Positions 1 to 4,923 of a stretch of 8,091 nt of DNA are shown piece by piece. A program made the position numbers and the translations under genes. The notes under the pieces were generated by a model. It saw only the letters and a program-made list of their open reading frames with translations. It did no database searches and was not told the origin of the DNA. The stretch's first letter is position 1. Every line of letters begins with the position of its first letter. Source of the stretch: Thermoplasmata archaeon (GTDB lineage: Archaea; Thermoplasmatota; Thermoplasmata; Thermoplasmatales; Thermoplasmataceae). The stretch is from assembly GCA_021850505.1 (NCBI GenBank), contig JAJZLW010000142.1, positions 1 through 8,091 of the forward strand, in the 5' to 3' direction.

Positions 1-54
1 AACCAAACAAACTCAGGTTTATATGCCATAGAGGTTAATTCCGCCGTCTGTTAA
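1..54 (+). CDS. Possible 3' end of an upstream gene (partial)
   Basis: The first forward frame is open from the window edge to a TAA at 52-54 and gives 17 residues containing the string YAIEVNS. An EVN motif flanked by hydrophobic residues occurs near the C-terminus of RimK/LysX-type ATP-grasp ligases, but 17 residues are too few to assign a family. A hairpin followed by six Ts at 80-104 lies about 26 bp beyond the stop, as expected for the end of a gene. The opposite strand of this stretch is also open, without an ATG (19-102). The call rests on open frame and context only. Confidence 0.25.
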   Translation, partial: NQTNSGLYAIEVNSAVC

Positions 55-79
55 AAGGTTAATCGCTCCTATGTTTACG

Positions 80-104
80 TCAGACAAAATTTGTCTGATT
101 TTTT
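80..104 (+). terminator. Palindrome followed by T6: terminator-like, or an operator
   Basis: TCAGACAAA (80-88) and TTTGTCTGA (90-98) are perfect 9-bp inverted arms around the single base A89, followed directly by six Ts (99-104). As RNA it would fold as a 6-bp stem, TCAGAC/GTCTGA, with a 7-nt loop, then a U tract, which resembles an intrinsic terminator for a + strand transcript ending near 54. As DNA it is a 19-bp palindrome about 75 bp upstream of the TATA box of the next gene, so a binding site for a dimeric regulator is an equal possibility. No regulator is identifiable. Confidence 0.4.
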
Positions 105-170
105 ATAGAACCAATTATAATTGTAGAGGCAACGGATCAGGACACTCAGAAAAGAGCCGGTTTGAGCCGT

Positions 171-181
171 AAGTTTAAATA
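171..181 (+). promoter_or_regulatory. TATA box/BRE of the gene at 214
   Basis: AAGTTTAAATA is a good archaeal TATA element with purines just upstream that could serve as BRE. Its centre is about 37 bp before the ATG at 214. A start site around 201-204 would leave a leader of roughly 10-13 nt carrying AGGGG (205-209), a plausible ribosome-binding site 4 nt before the ATG. Just upstream at 112-123 is the perfect 12-bp palindrome CAATTATAATTG. Confidence 0.6.
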
Positions 182-213
182 CCAGTGTTATTTATATCCT
201 GATAAGGGGCAAT

Positions 214-825
214 ATGGTCGGGGACAGATTCAATTATTATCTTAAAAGCATATTAAATGCTACAATAGACGAGTATTCTGGAATATCTGAACAATTGGAA
301 AATGACCTATCTCTGTCAGTCGATGAGGCTGAAGAGCTGGAGCATCTGATCAGCAGGTATATGCAGGCTCATAATTACAGACTTGGTCTCAGGATCGTCA
401 ACACTGTTACAGGCAACGAGGAACTTCCCCCCAAGACAAGTGTTGATAACTTCGGTGACACTGCAGATTTTCTCGGGGAAGAGAATCTGTATGGGATCAC
501 ATGGAAGGTATTTGCCCCTAAAAAGGGCTTTCTCATGAGCCCGGTCAAGAAATGGCATTACAACGAGAAGATTGCGGCTGCACTATCCTCGGCCCTGATA
601 GACGTTGTTCCCGGAAGATTTCAGTCGTATTTTGATACGCCACCATGGGTACTTGGAACAGTCATGGCACCTGGATCCCGGTACATCCCACAACATGAGT
701 TGATCGAACTCGCAATCGCAAGAAAGGTCATTGCAGGTTGGGATTCCCTTGTTCTTATGGGAATACCGAGCGAATATGTCAATGCGCTGAAATCAACTGA
801 AATAGGTTTCCAGAGCGACTCCTGA
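214..825 (+). CDS. Hypothetical soluble protein, 203 aa, family not recognised
   Basis: I do not recognise a domain. The protein has no signal peptide, no membrane segment and no cysteine. Residues 1-60 look helical and acidic (about residues 17-48 are rich in Glu, Asp, Leu and Ser). The middle is mixed, with a Trp/Lys-rich patch at about 97-115. The C-terminal half (116-195) alternates helices and short strands, with PPWVLG at 143-148 and PGSRYIP at 153-159. The ATG at 214 is supported by the TATA box at 171-181 and a short AGGGG ribosome-binding site. It stands alone: 148 bp separate it from kdgA, which has its own promoter. Codon use (AGA/AGG for Arg, much ATA) matches its neighbours, so nothing suggests recent transfer. 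It may be a lineage-restricted protein; the coding call is firm, the function unknown. Confidence 0.8.
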   Translation: MVGDRFNYYLKSILNATIDEYSGISEQLENDLSLSVDEAEELEHLISRYMQAHNYRLGLRIVNTVTGNEELPPKTSVDNFGDTADFLGEENLYGITWKVFAPKKGFLMSPVKKWHYNEKIAAALSSALIDVVPGRFQSYFDTPPWVLGTVMAPGSRYIPQHELIELAIARKVIAGWDSLVLMGIPSEYVNALKSTEIGFQSDS

Positions 826-943
826 TAACTGATTCCAGAGTTGCGATAAATTTCAATAATTTACACTCTACCCTGATGCACTTATATGTGGCTTTATTTA
901 TTATTGATGCATTATTCTTTCTGAATAGAAATGGATGCGATAG

Positions 944-950
944 TTAATTA
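944..950 (+). promoter_or_regulatory. Probable TATA box of kdgA
   Basis: TTAATTA is centred 27 bp before the ATG at 974, the distance expected for a leaderless or nearly leaderless transcript, and no Shine-Dalgarno sequence precedes that ATG. Other A/T-rich candidates (ACTTATATG near 879-887 and TTTATTTA near 893-900) would imply a leader of about 50-65 nt and cannot be excluded. Confidence 0.45.
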
Positions 951-981
951 TTTCATGTTTACTACCATGATCCATGAAATA
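949..981. repeat. 9-bp inverted repeat spanning the kdgA start
   Basis: TATTTCATG (949-957) and CATGAAATA (973-981) are perfect inverted arms separated by 15 bp. The left arm abuts the probable TATA box and the right arm contains the ATG start codon. If transcription starts near 974 the left arm is not in the mRNA, so a DNA operator is likelier than an RNA hairpin. With a longer leader the start codon would be sequestered in a stem. Confidence 0.4.
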
Positions 982-1834
982 TAATGGAATAATTACACCA
1001 ATGCTTACTCCATTCAGGCAGGATGGAACGCCAGATCCTGATGCTACAAACGTTTTAATAGATTATCTCAAGAAAACTGGAGTATCTGGGCTGTTTCCAC
1101 TAGGATCCACAGGGCTTTTTCCATATCTTTTTTCAGAGGAGAGGGTCAATTTTCTGCAGCAGGTAAATGATAACAAGGGGAATTTGAAGGTCTTCGCGGG
1201 GATTGGCTCTTCAAACACAGAAGAATGCATAAAGTTCGCAAGGAACGCATCTGATATCGGAGTGGATGTCCTCGTTCTTATGCCTACATACTACATCCAT
1301 CCGTCACCCGATGAGATGTACAGGCACTTCTCCATGGTACTTGAGAAGGTGGACCGCGATCTTTTCATCTATAATATACCACAGCTTGCAGGGGAGTTCA
1401 TTCCAATTGATGTCATAGAGAAATTGAAGAATGAATATTCCCATGTAATTGGACTCAAGGAATCATCAGGCGATATGAGGTACTTTTCAAAGATTATGCA
1501 ATTCTCAGATAGTAACTTTTCAATTTTCCAGGGACAAGACGATCTTCTCCTTCCATCGTTATCCATCGGTGCGGATGGAGGCGTATGTGGCCTCACTAAC
1601 TTCAGCGAAAATATTGTGAGCATATACAGGAAATTCAGGGAAGGGGACATCTCCGAAGCGCAGAAAATCCAGATGGAATCCAATGCAATTATGCGCGTGA
1701 TTAACAGTGCGAATTTCCCAAGCGGATATTATTATGCTTTTTACAGGAAGTTTGGATTAAATGGTGGATACAGGGCACCGATGATTGAACCATCTGAGTC
1801 CGTTAAGAATGCAATAAATGGGCTCAACCAATGA
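974..1834 (+). CDS. kdgA: 2-keto-3-deoxygluconate aldolase-type enzyme (DHDPS/NAL family)
   Basis: This is a class I (Schiff-base) aldolase of the DHDPS/N-acetylneuraminate lyase superfamily, a cytosolic TIM barrel. At 286 residues it has the usual full length. Visible elements are the substrate-carboxylate loop GSTG (44-47), the catalytic tyrosine Tyr133 in YNIP, and the Schiff-base lysine Lys162 in GLKESSGD. In DHDPS an arginine follows the YNxP motif and binds the second carboxylate; here the sequence is YNIPQLAG, as expected for a KDG-type aldolase rather than a lysine-pathway enzyme. In Thermoplasmatales such enzymes cleave 2-keto-3-deoxygluconate to pyruvate and glyceraldehyde in the non-phosphorylative Entner-Doudoroff route. 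GSTG differs from the GTTG of Sulfolobus KdgA and also occurs in sialate lyases, so the exact substrate is inferred. It is apparently monocistronic. Confidence 0.8.
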   Translation: MKYNGIITPMLTPFRQDGTPDPDATNVLIDYLKKTGVSGLFPLGSTGLFPYLFSEERVNFLQQVNDNKGNLKVFAGIGSSNTEECIKFARNASDIGVDVLVLMPTYYIHPSPDEMYRHFSMVLEKVDRDLFIYNIPQLAGEFIPIDVIEKLKNEYSHVIGLKESSGDMRYFSKIMQFSDSNFSIFQGQDDLLLPSLSIGADGGVCGLTNFSENIVSIYRKFREGDISEAQKIQMESNAIMRVINSANFPSGYYYAFYRKFGLNGGYRAPMIEPSESVKNAINGLNQ

Positions 1835-1910
1835 TTCATTCCTTATTGTAAATAATATATCCGACTAAAACGAAGAACCGATCTGAAAGACATTTCCTGA
1901 CGGACCGCTG

Positions 1911-1921
1911 ATTATTTTTTT
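1911..1921 (+). terminator. T-rich tract downstream of kdgA
   Basis: ATTATTTTTTT lies about 80 bp after the kdgA stop and ends in seven Ts. Archaeal polymerase often terminates on such tracts without a strong hairpin, and none is evident here. The remainder of the 165-bp gap to the convergent minus-strand gene holds nothing else I can assign; GGTGGCCGCC near 1932-1941 is a minor GC-rich near-palindrome. Confidence 0.35.
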
Positions 1922-1999
1922 AAAACTGAAAGGTGGCCGCCGTTCGACACTTAATACACTTCAACGCAATAACTGAAACATTACTGTGTTCACCTGGTT

Positions 2000-2833
2000 C
2001 TAGCCGGAAGCGGGTTTCACGTTCAATAACAGCCAGACCCGCGAGTTTCCTTGGACGTAGACACTCTTCTTCACGATCACCGATTCATTGACCATTAATC
2101 CCTGGTTGCTTCCGGCAAGATATTTCCTGCGGCCTATCTTGACCTTGCTGGAAACTGGATAACCGCAGAGATACTTTTCTTTTTTAAGTCCGACGACTAT
2201 TCCCTCCTTTCCAGGGAGGAGCTTGGCTGTTACTTTAAGTTTCCTGCTCACAGCATAAGTATCCAAGAAGGAGATGCCAACAGCTAACGCTGGGAAGAAG
2301 TATATTGGAATTTTACTATACATAACCTGGCTCGCGTTGAAATAACTGGGAATTGATATTAAGATAAAAACCAGTAAAATGGCAATTTCTGTTGCTGAAA
2401 TAAGACCAATAAACGCATTCAGCACCTTCAGGCGATGCACCATTGATTTCCTATCCTCGCCTGATTCTGTAAAAACCGATATCGTTGCGGCGGCAAGATC
2501 CCTGCTTTCGCGGCCAGTTACATCGTGCCGATTAAGGGAGTGGTGAAGCCACAATAGTGAAATACCGGCTGGTATGGTATAAAAAAGTAATATTGCCATA
2601 ACACCAACCACCAGATCTGCGTTACTCCCTTGCCTGAAAGTGCTATTCAAGATCCTCCTGAAGACAAAAATCCAGGAAGCCGCTATCACAGCGGCAAGAA
2701 ATACGAAATACAAGAACCAGATGCCATCATCAGAAGGCTCAAAGATAGAAAGTGCCACAAGCAGGGCCATCTGTATACACAGGACAAACATCTGCGGTGA
2801 TATCCTCTTTTTCCCGCTTTCAGTTGAACCCAT
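2000..2833 (-). CDS. Membrane protein of unknown function, five TM segments and a C-terminal soluble domain
   Basis: Starting at the ATG at 2833 gives 277 residues. The frame stays open upstream to a GTG at 2908, but a strong TATA sequence at 2861-2870 lies 33 bp before the ATG, so the longer form is unlikely to be made. Hydrophobic segments fall at about residues 15-31, 38-58, 73-96, 137-162 and 175-195. A charged loop (97-136) with several His/Arg/Glu separates the third and fourth. The last 80 residues (196-277) are soluble and basic, with alternating Val/Lys/Gly strands suggesting a small beta domain. There is no recognisable catalytic motif or transporter signature. It lies 180 bp downstream of another minus-strand membrane protein gene and converges on kdgA. 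The family is unknown to me; the coding call rests on the long frame, a coherent TM pattern and the promoter. Confidence 0.75.
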   Translation of the reverse strand: MGSTESGKKRISPQMFVLCIQMALLVALSIFEPSDDGIWFLYFVFLAAVIAASWIFVFRRILNSTFRQGSNADLVVGVMAILLFYTIPAGISLLWLHHSLNRHDVTGRESRDLAAATISVFTESGEDRKSMVHRLKVLNAFIGLISATEIAILLVFILISIPSYFNASQVMYSKIPIYFFPALAVGISFLDTYAVSRKLKVTAKLLPGKEGIVVGLKKEKYLCGYPVSSKVKIGRRKYLAGSNQGLMVNESVIVKKSVYVQGNSRVWLLLNVKPASG

Positions 2834-2860
2834 TCTTCCCGCAACATGCGATCCGGGTGA

Positions 2861-2870
2861 AATATATATA
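2861..2870 (-). promoter_or_regulatory. TATA box of the membrane protein gene at 2833
   Basis: An alternating A/T run (AATATATATA on the + strand) is centred 33 bp upstream of the minus-strand ATG at 2833 and predicts a leader of about 6 nt. It argues against the upstream in-frame GTG at 2908 as the start. Confidence 0.55.
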
Positions 2871-2932
2871 TCTATTCGAAAGATTTTGCATCTAATTGTA
2901 CAATACACAGTATTTTACTTGTTCCTCTATCC

Positions 2933-2938
2933 AAAAAA
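2933..2938 (-). terminator. Possible T6 terminator for the gene at 3014-3544
   Basis: Six consecutive Ts on the minus strand (AAAAAA on +) lie about 75 bp past the TAG of the upstream minus-strand gene and before the promoter of the next one. No stem is visible. The remainder of the 2834-3013 gap shows nothing further. Confidence 0.25.
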
Positions 2939-3013
2939 CCTAAATTCCAGTGACTTAATTGCCCTCTAAACAGTTTTGCCGTTCCATTCTGGTATTTGAG
3001 GGAGATCTTTTCT

Positions 3014-3544
3014 CTAACTGCGCTTAAATCTGAACATTTTATATCCTTTGACCATCCGTTTCACGTTCCTGCTGTTCTTTGTGTCAGGATATGACGGGCT
3101 ATTAACAATATCATTAGCTTCTGAAATATACTTATTTGATGCTTCAACATCCCCTGACTCCCTCTTTGCCTCCGACAAAAGAACCAGGTGCATTGCAAGC
3201 TCCGGACCCGTCATTGGATCAATCAGAAAAGCTGCCTTTTCGTTCTCTATCTTCTCACCGATCATTTCAGGTATGTCTGTTTGTGATATCCTTTTTTCCT
3301 GACCCGTACCTCCAAGGATCAGAGGTCTCATAACACCTATCCTATTACCGCGACTGAAGATTAAAGCAAGCACCAGGCTTATTGTGAAAAGGACAAACCA
3401 TGATACGAGGAAAATAATCTGTTCTGGCGTCGAATCCTTTATGTAAGTATTATTTCCAAAATTCATGAAATATGCTGCTATGGTAAATGCCAAGGTGACA
3501 GTTACAGGAAACAACCACACAATATGCCTCATATTCCGCGACAT
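3014..3544 (-). CDS. Small membrane protein, two TM segments and a helical cytoplasmic tail
   Basis: I do not recognise the family. From the ATG at 3544 it is 176 residues. The frame extends ten codons further to a TTG at 3574, but a TATA-like AAATATT on the minus strand about 32 bp before the ATG favours the shorter form; another ATG follows four codons in. Two hydrophobic segments at about residues 8-27 and 42-63 are joined by a short polar loop. Residues 64-176 are charged and probably cytoplasmic. Within them, residues 114-147 form an Ala/Leu/Glu-rich pair of predicted helices (PELAMHLVLLSEAK, then GDVEASNKYISEA) spaced like one TPR-type helical hairpin, suggesting a protein-contact role only. 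The C-terminus is strongly basic. The gene is divergent from the ribosomal operon, with 120 bp between starts. Confidence 0.7.
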   Translation of the reverse strand: MSRNMRHIVWLFPVTVTLAFTIAAYFMNFGNNTYIKDSTPEQIIFLVSWFVLFTISLVLALIFSRGNRIGVMRPLILGGTGQEKRISQTDIPEMIGEKIENEKAAFLIDPMTGPELAMHLVLLSEAKRESGDVEASNKYISEANDIVNSPSYPDTKNSRNVKRMVKGYKMFRFKRS

Positions 3545-3572
3545 ACAATTTACCTTGAAGCAAAATTCGACC

Positions 3573-3580
3573 AATATTTC
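3573..3580 (-). promoter_or_regulatory. TATA-like element of the gene at 3544
   Basis: GAAATATT on the minus strand is centred about 32 bp upstream of the ATG at 3544, implying a leader of about 6 nt. It shares the 120-bp divergent gap with the rpl7ae promoter. Confidence 0.4.
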
Positions 3581-3610
3581 TCTTCATGCATCCTGAAGGA
3601 TAAGCGTGAA

Positions 3611-3620
3611 AAATATAAAT
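3611..3620 (+). promoter_or_regulatory. TATA box of the rpl7ae-infB operon
   Basis: AAATATAAAT, preceded by GAAA, is a strong archaeal TATA element centred about 49 bp before the rpl7ae ATG. It predicts a start near 3640-3643 and a leader of roughly 22-25 nt. It is the only convincing promoter upstream of the five-gene operon, and no internal gap is large enough for another. Confidence 0.65.
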
Positions 3621-3651
3621 AGAGACTTGTTCTTACGGAATGCCTTAATGA

Positions 3652-3657
3652 AGGAGG
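3652..3657 (+). promoter_or_regulatory. Strong Shine-Dalgarno of rpl7ae with a small overlapping hairpin
   Basis: AGGAGG stands 7 nt before the ATG at 3665 and is the best ribosome-binding site in the window. CCTT (3643-3646) and AAGG (3651-3654) flank the tetraloop AATG, so half of the site can pair in a 4-bp hairpin at the very 5' end of the message. Confidence 0.6.
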
Positions 3658-3664
3658 AATTATA

Positions 3665-4033
3665 ATGGATAAAAGTACATATGTTAAGTTTGAGACTCCC
3701 GAAAGCTTGCAGAAAAATCTTCTGGATCTTGTTGAGAACTCATACAGAAATGGTAAAATAAAAAAGGGAACGAATGAGGTTATTAAGTCAATAGAGAGAG
3801 GCGAAAGCAAGATAGTGGTCATTTCCGAGGATGTCAGTCCACCGGAAGTTGTCTATTACCTGCCAATGCTCTGCGATGAGCGCAAGGTACCTTATGCCTA
3901 CGTGAAGAGCAGGGTCGAGCTTGGAAAGAGAGTCGGAATTGCATCAGCAGCCTCCATATCCGTCGTGGATTACGGAAAGAATGATGAATCATTCAAGAAG
4001 CTTCTTGAAGAGATTTCGTCAGTGAAGAAGTGA
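3665..4033 (+). CDS. rpl7ae: Ribosomal protein L7Ae (eL8), k-turn RNA-binding protein
   Basis: L7Ae binds kink-turn RNA. In archaea it is a 50S ribosomal protein and also a core subunit of C/D and H/ACA guide RNPs and of RNase P. The 122 residues match the usual archaeal length. The RNA-binding signature KKGTNEVIK is at 33-41 (Asn37 and Glu38 contact the sheared G-A pairs), followed by [16 protein letters not shown] (44-59), [12 protein letters not shown] (66-77) and [13 protein letters not shown] (84-96), the conserved C-terminal loop and helix. A strong AGGAGG precedes the start and fixes it. It is the first gene of the translation operon. Its stop overlaps a GTG at 4030-4032 that could start S28e (GTGA), though the ATG at 4039 looks better. 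Translational autoregulation through a k-turn is known for some archaeal L7Ae mRNAs; the leader here is short and shows only a 4-bp hairpin. Confidence 0.97.
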   Translation: MDKSTYVKFETPESLQKNLLDLVENSYRNGKIKKGTNEVIKSIERGESKIVVISEDVSPPEVVYYLPMLCDERKVPYAYVKSRVELGKRVGIASAASISVVDYGKNDESFKKLLEEISSVKK

Positions 4034-4038
4034 TCTGG

Positions 4039-4248
4039 ATGGCAGACGAAGCAACGCCCGCTGAAGTTCTTGAGCTCATGGGAAGGACAGGAATGGCCGG
4101 TGAGGCCACAACAGTCAAGGTCCGTGTCCTTTCTGGAAGGGATCAGGGCAGGATTATCACTCGAAATGTCATGGGCCCCGTGCGAATTGGCGACGTTGTA
4201 ATGCTAAGAGAAACAGCCAGGGAAGCTAAGAAACTCTCAATCAGGTGA
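4039..4248 (+). CDS. rps28e: 30S ribosomal protein S28e (eS28)
   Basis: eS28 is a small OB-fold protein of the 30S subunit near the mRNA exit channel. The conserved segments are all present: [19 protein letters not shown], then GRDQGRI followed by [12 protein letters not shown], ending in the hallmark [15 protein letters not shown] place the start at the ATG at 4039 (69 aa, beginning [10 protein letters not shown]), which has GTGAT (4030-4034) 4 nt upstream as a ribosome-binding site. The alternative is the GTG at 4030, inside GTGA overlapping the rpl7ae stop, which would add MIW to the N-terminus. Its own stop codon TGA lies within AGGTGAT, the Shine-Dalgarno of rpl24e, so translation is probably coupled. 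Confidence 0.95.
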   Translation: MADEATPAEVLELMGRTGMAGEATTVKVRVLSGRDQGRIITRNVMGPVRIGDVVMLRETAREAKKLSIR

Positions 4249-4249
4249 T
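4243..4249 (+). promoter_or_regulatory. Shine-Dalgarno of rpl24e overlapping the rps28e stop
   Basis: AGGTGAT fits the anti-Shine-Dalgarno end of archaeal 16S rRNA. It contains the rps28e stop TGA (4246-4248) and lies 3 nt before the rpl24e ATG, an arrangement suited to re-initiation by the terminating ribosome. Confidence 0.6.
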
Positions 4250-4252
4250 GTC

Positions 4253-4465
4253 ATGCAATTAAGAAACTGCACATTTTGTGGTACCCAGATAGAACCGGGC
4301 ACCGGTATGATGTATATTAGAAGGGATGGTGCGTACATATATTTCTGCAGCAGGAAATGCAGGGTAAATATGCTCAAGCTCCATCGCATTCCGAGAAACA
4401 TAAGATGGACCAATGAGTACAGAAATATCAAGAGCATGAAGCACAAGGCGCCAAAGTCTCAGTGA
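4253..4465 (+). CDS. rpl24e: 50S ribosomal protein L24e (eL24), zinc-binding
   Basis: This is a 70-residue, basic archaeal L24e, the short form corresponding to the N-terminal zinc domain of eukaryotic eL24, located on the large subunit near the interface. The zinc ligands are Cys6 and Cys9 (CTFC) and Cys32 and Cys36 (CSRKC), all present. The family motif CxxCGxxIxPGxGxxYxRxDG is intact, followed by FCSRKC and RNIRWTNEYR (48-57). The start is fixed by AGGTGAT 3 nt upstream. Four bases separate it from rps28e and four from ndk, whose ribosome-binding sequence GTGAT again contains this gene's stop codon. Confidence 0.97.
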   Translation: MQLRNCTFCGTQIEPGTGMMYIRRDGAYIYFCSRKCRVNMLKLHRIPRNIRWTNEYRNIKSMKHKAPKSQ

Positions 4466-4469
4466 TAAC

Positions 4470-4913
4470 ATGGAAAGAACCCTTGTACTTATAAAACCCG
4501 ATGGCATAAAGAGGAGACTTGCAGGCGAGATAATCTCAAGATTTGAGAACAAAGGTCTCAGGCTGATTGCAATAAAGATGCTGAAACTCGATCGCAAGAG
4601 GGCTGAGATGCATTATTCTGTCCACAGGGACAAGCCGTTCTTCGGTGAGCTCGTTTCTTATATAACATCGGATCCTATTATTGCGATTGTTTTGGAAGGA
4701 AGATCTGTGATAACAGTTGTGAGATCCATGGCAGGCAGCACGGATGGATCAAAGGCCTCTCCCGGTACAATAAGAGGGGACTTTGCAAACAGCATCCAGA
4801 TGAATATCGTCCACGCTTCTGATTCACCGGAAGCTTACGAGAAAGAAGTTACAATATTTTTTAACCCGGAAGAAATACATGATTTCAAATACGGAGATGA
4901 AGGCCTAATTTGA
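4470..4913 (+). CDS. ndk: Nucleoside diphosphate kinase
   Basis: It transfers the gamma phosphate of ATP to other (d)NDPs through a phosphohistidine. All active-site residues are visible with a constant offset of three from the standard numbering: Lys9 (KPDG), Tyr49, Phe57, Arg85, Thr91, Arg102, Asn112 and the phosphorylated His115 in NIVHASDS. The length of 147 is normal. The loop reading MAGSTDGSKASPGTIRGDF (87-105) lacks the ATNP of bacterial enzymes but keeps Thr91 and Arg102. It is the fourth gene of the translation operon, where ndk between rpl24e and infB is a widely conserved archaeal arrangement, presumably linking GTP supply to translation. The gap to infB is 10 bp. Confidence 0.97.
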   Translation: MERTLVLIKPDGIKRRLAGEIISRFENKGLRLIAIKMLKLDRKRAEMHYSVHRDKPFFGELVSYITSDPIIAIVLEGRSVITVVRSMAGSTDGSKASPGTIRGDFANSIQMNIVHASDSPEAYEKEVTIFFNPEEIHDFKYGDEGLI

Positions 4914-4923
4914 TGGCAATGAT

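Noticed and set aside
32..63. 8-bp direct repeat AGGTTAAT (32-39 and 56-63)
   Set aside because: Two short copies in A/T-rich DNA are expected by chance, and no further copies were seen nearby.
19..102. Minus-strand open stretch of 27 codons containing NIGAINLLTDGGINL
   Set aside because: There is no ATG and only an internal TTG. It is bounded by a stop on both sides and overlaps the palindrome, so it is too short to support as a gene.
1930..1955. GTTCGAC near 1942-1948, reminiscent of a tRNA T-loop
   Set aside because: No acceptor, D-arm or anticodon stem can be built around it.
2834..2908. N-terminal extension of the 2000-2833 gene to the GTG at 2908
   Set aside because: The TATA element at 2861-2870 lies inside this extension and correctly positions transcription for the ATG at 2833.
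2640..2969. Forward open frame opposite the minus-strand membrane protein gene
   Set aside because: It is antisense to a coherent coding frame with a TM pattern, and has no ribosome-binding site or recognisable product.
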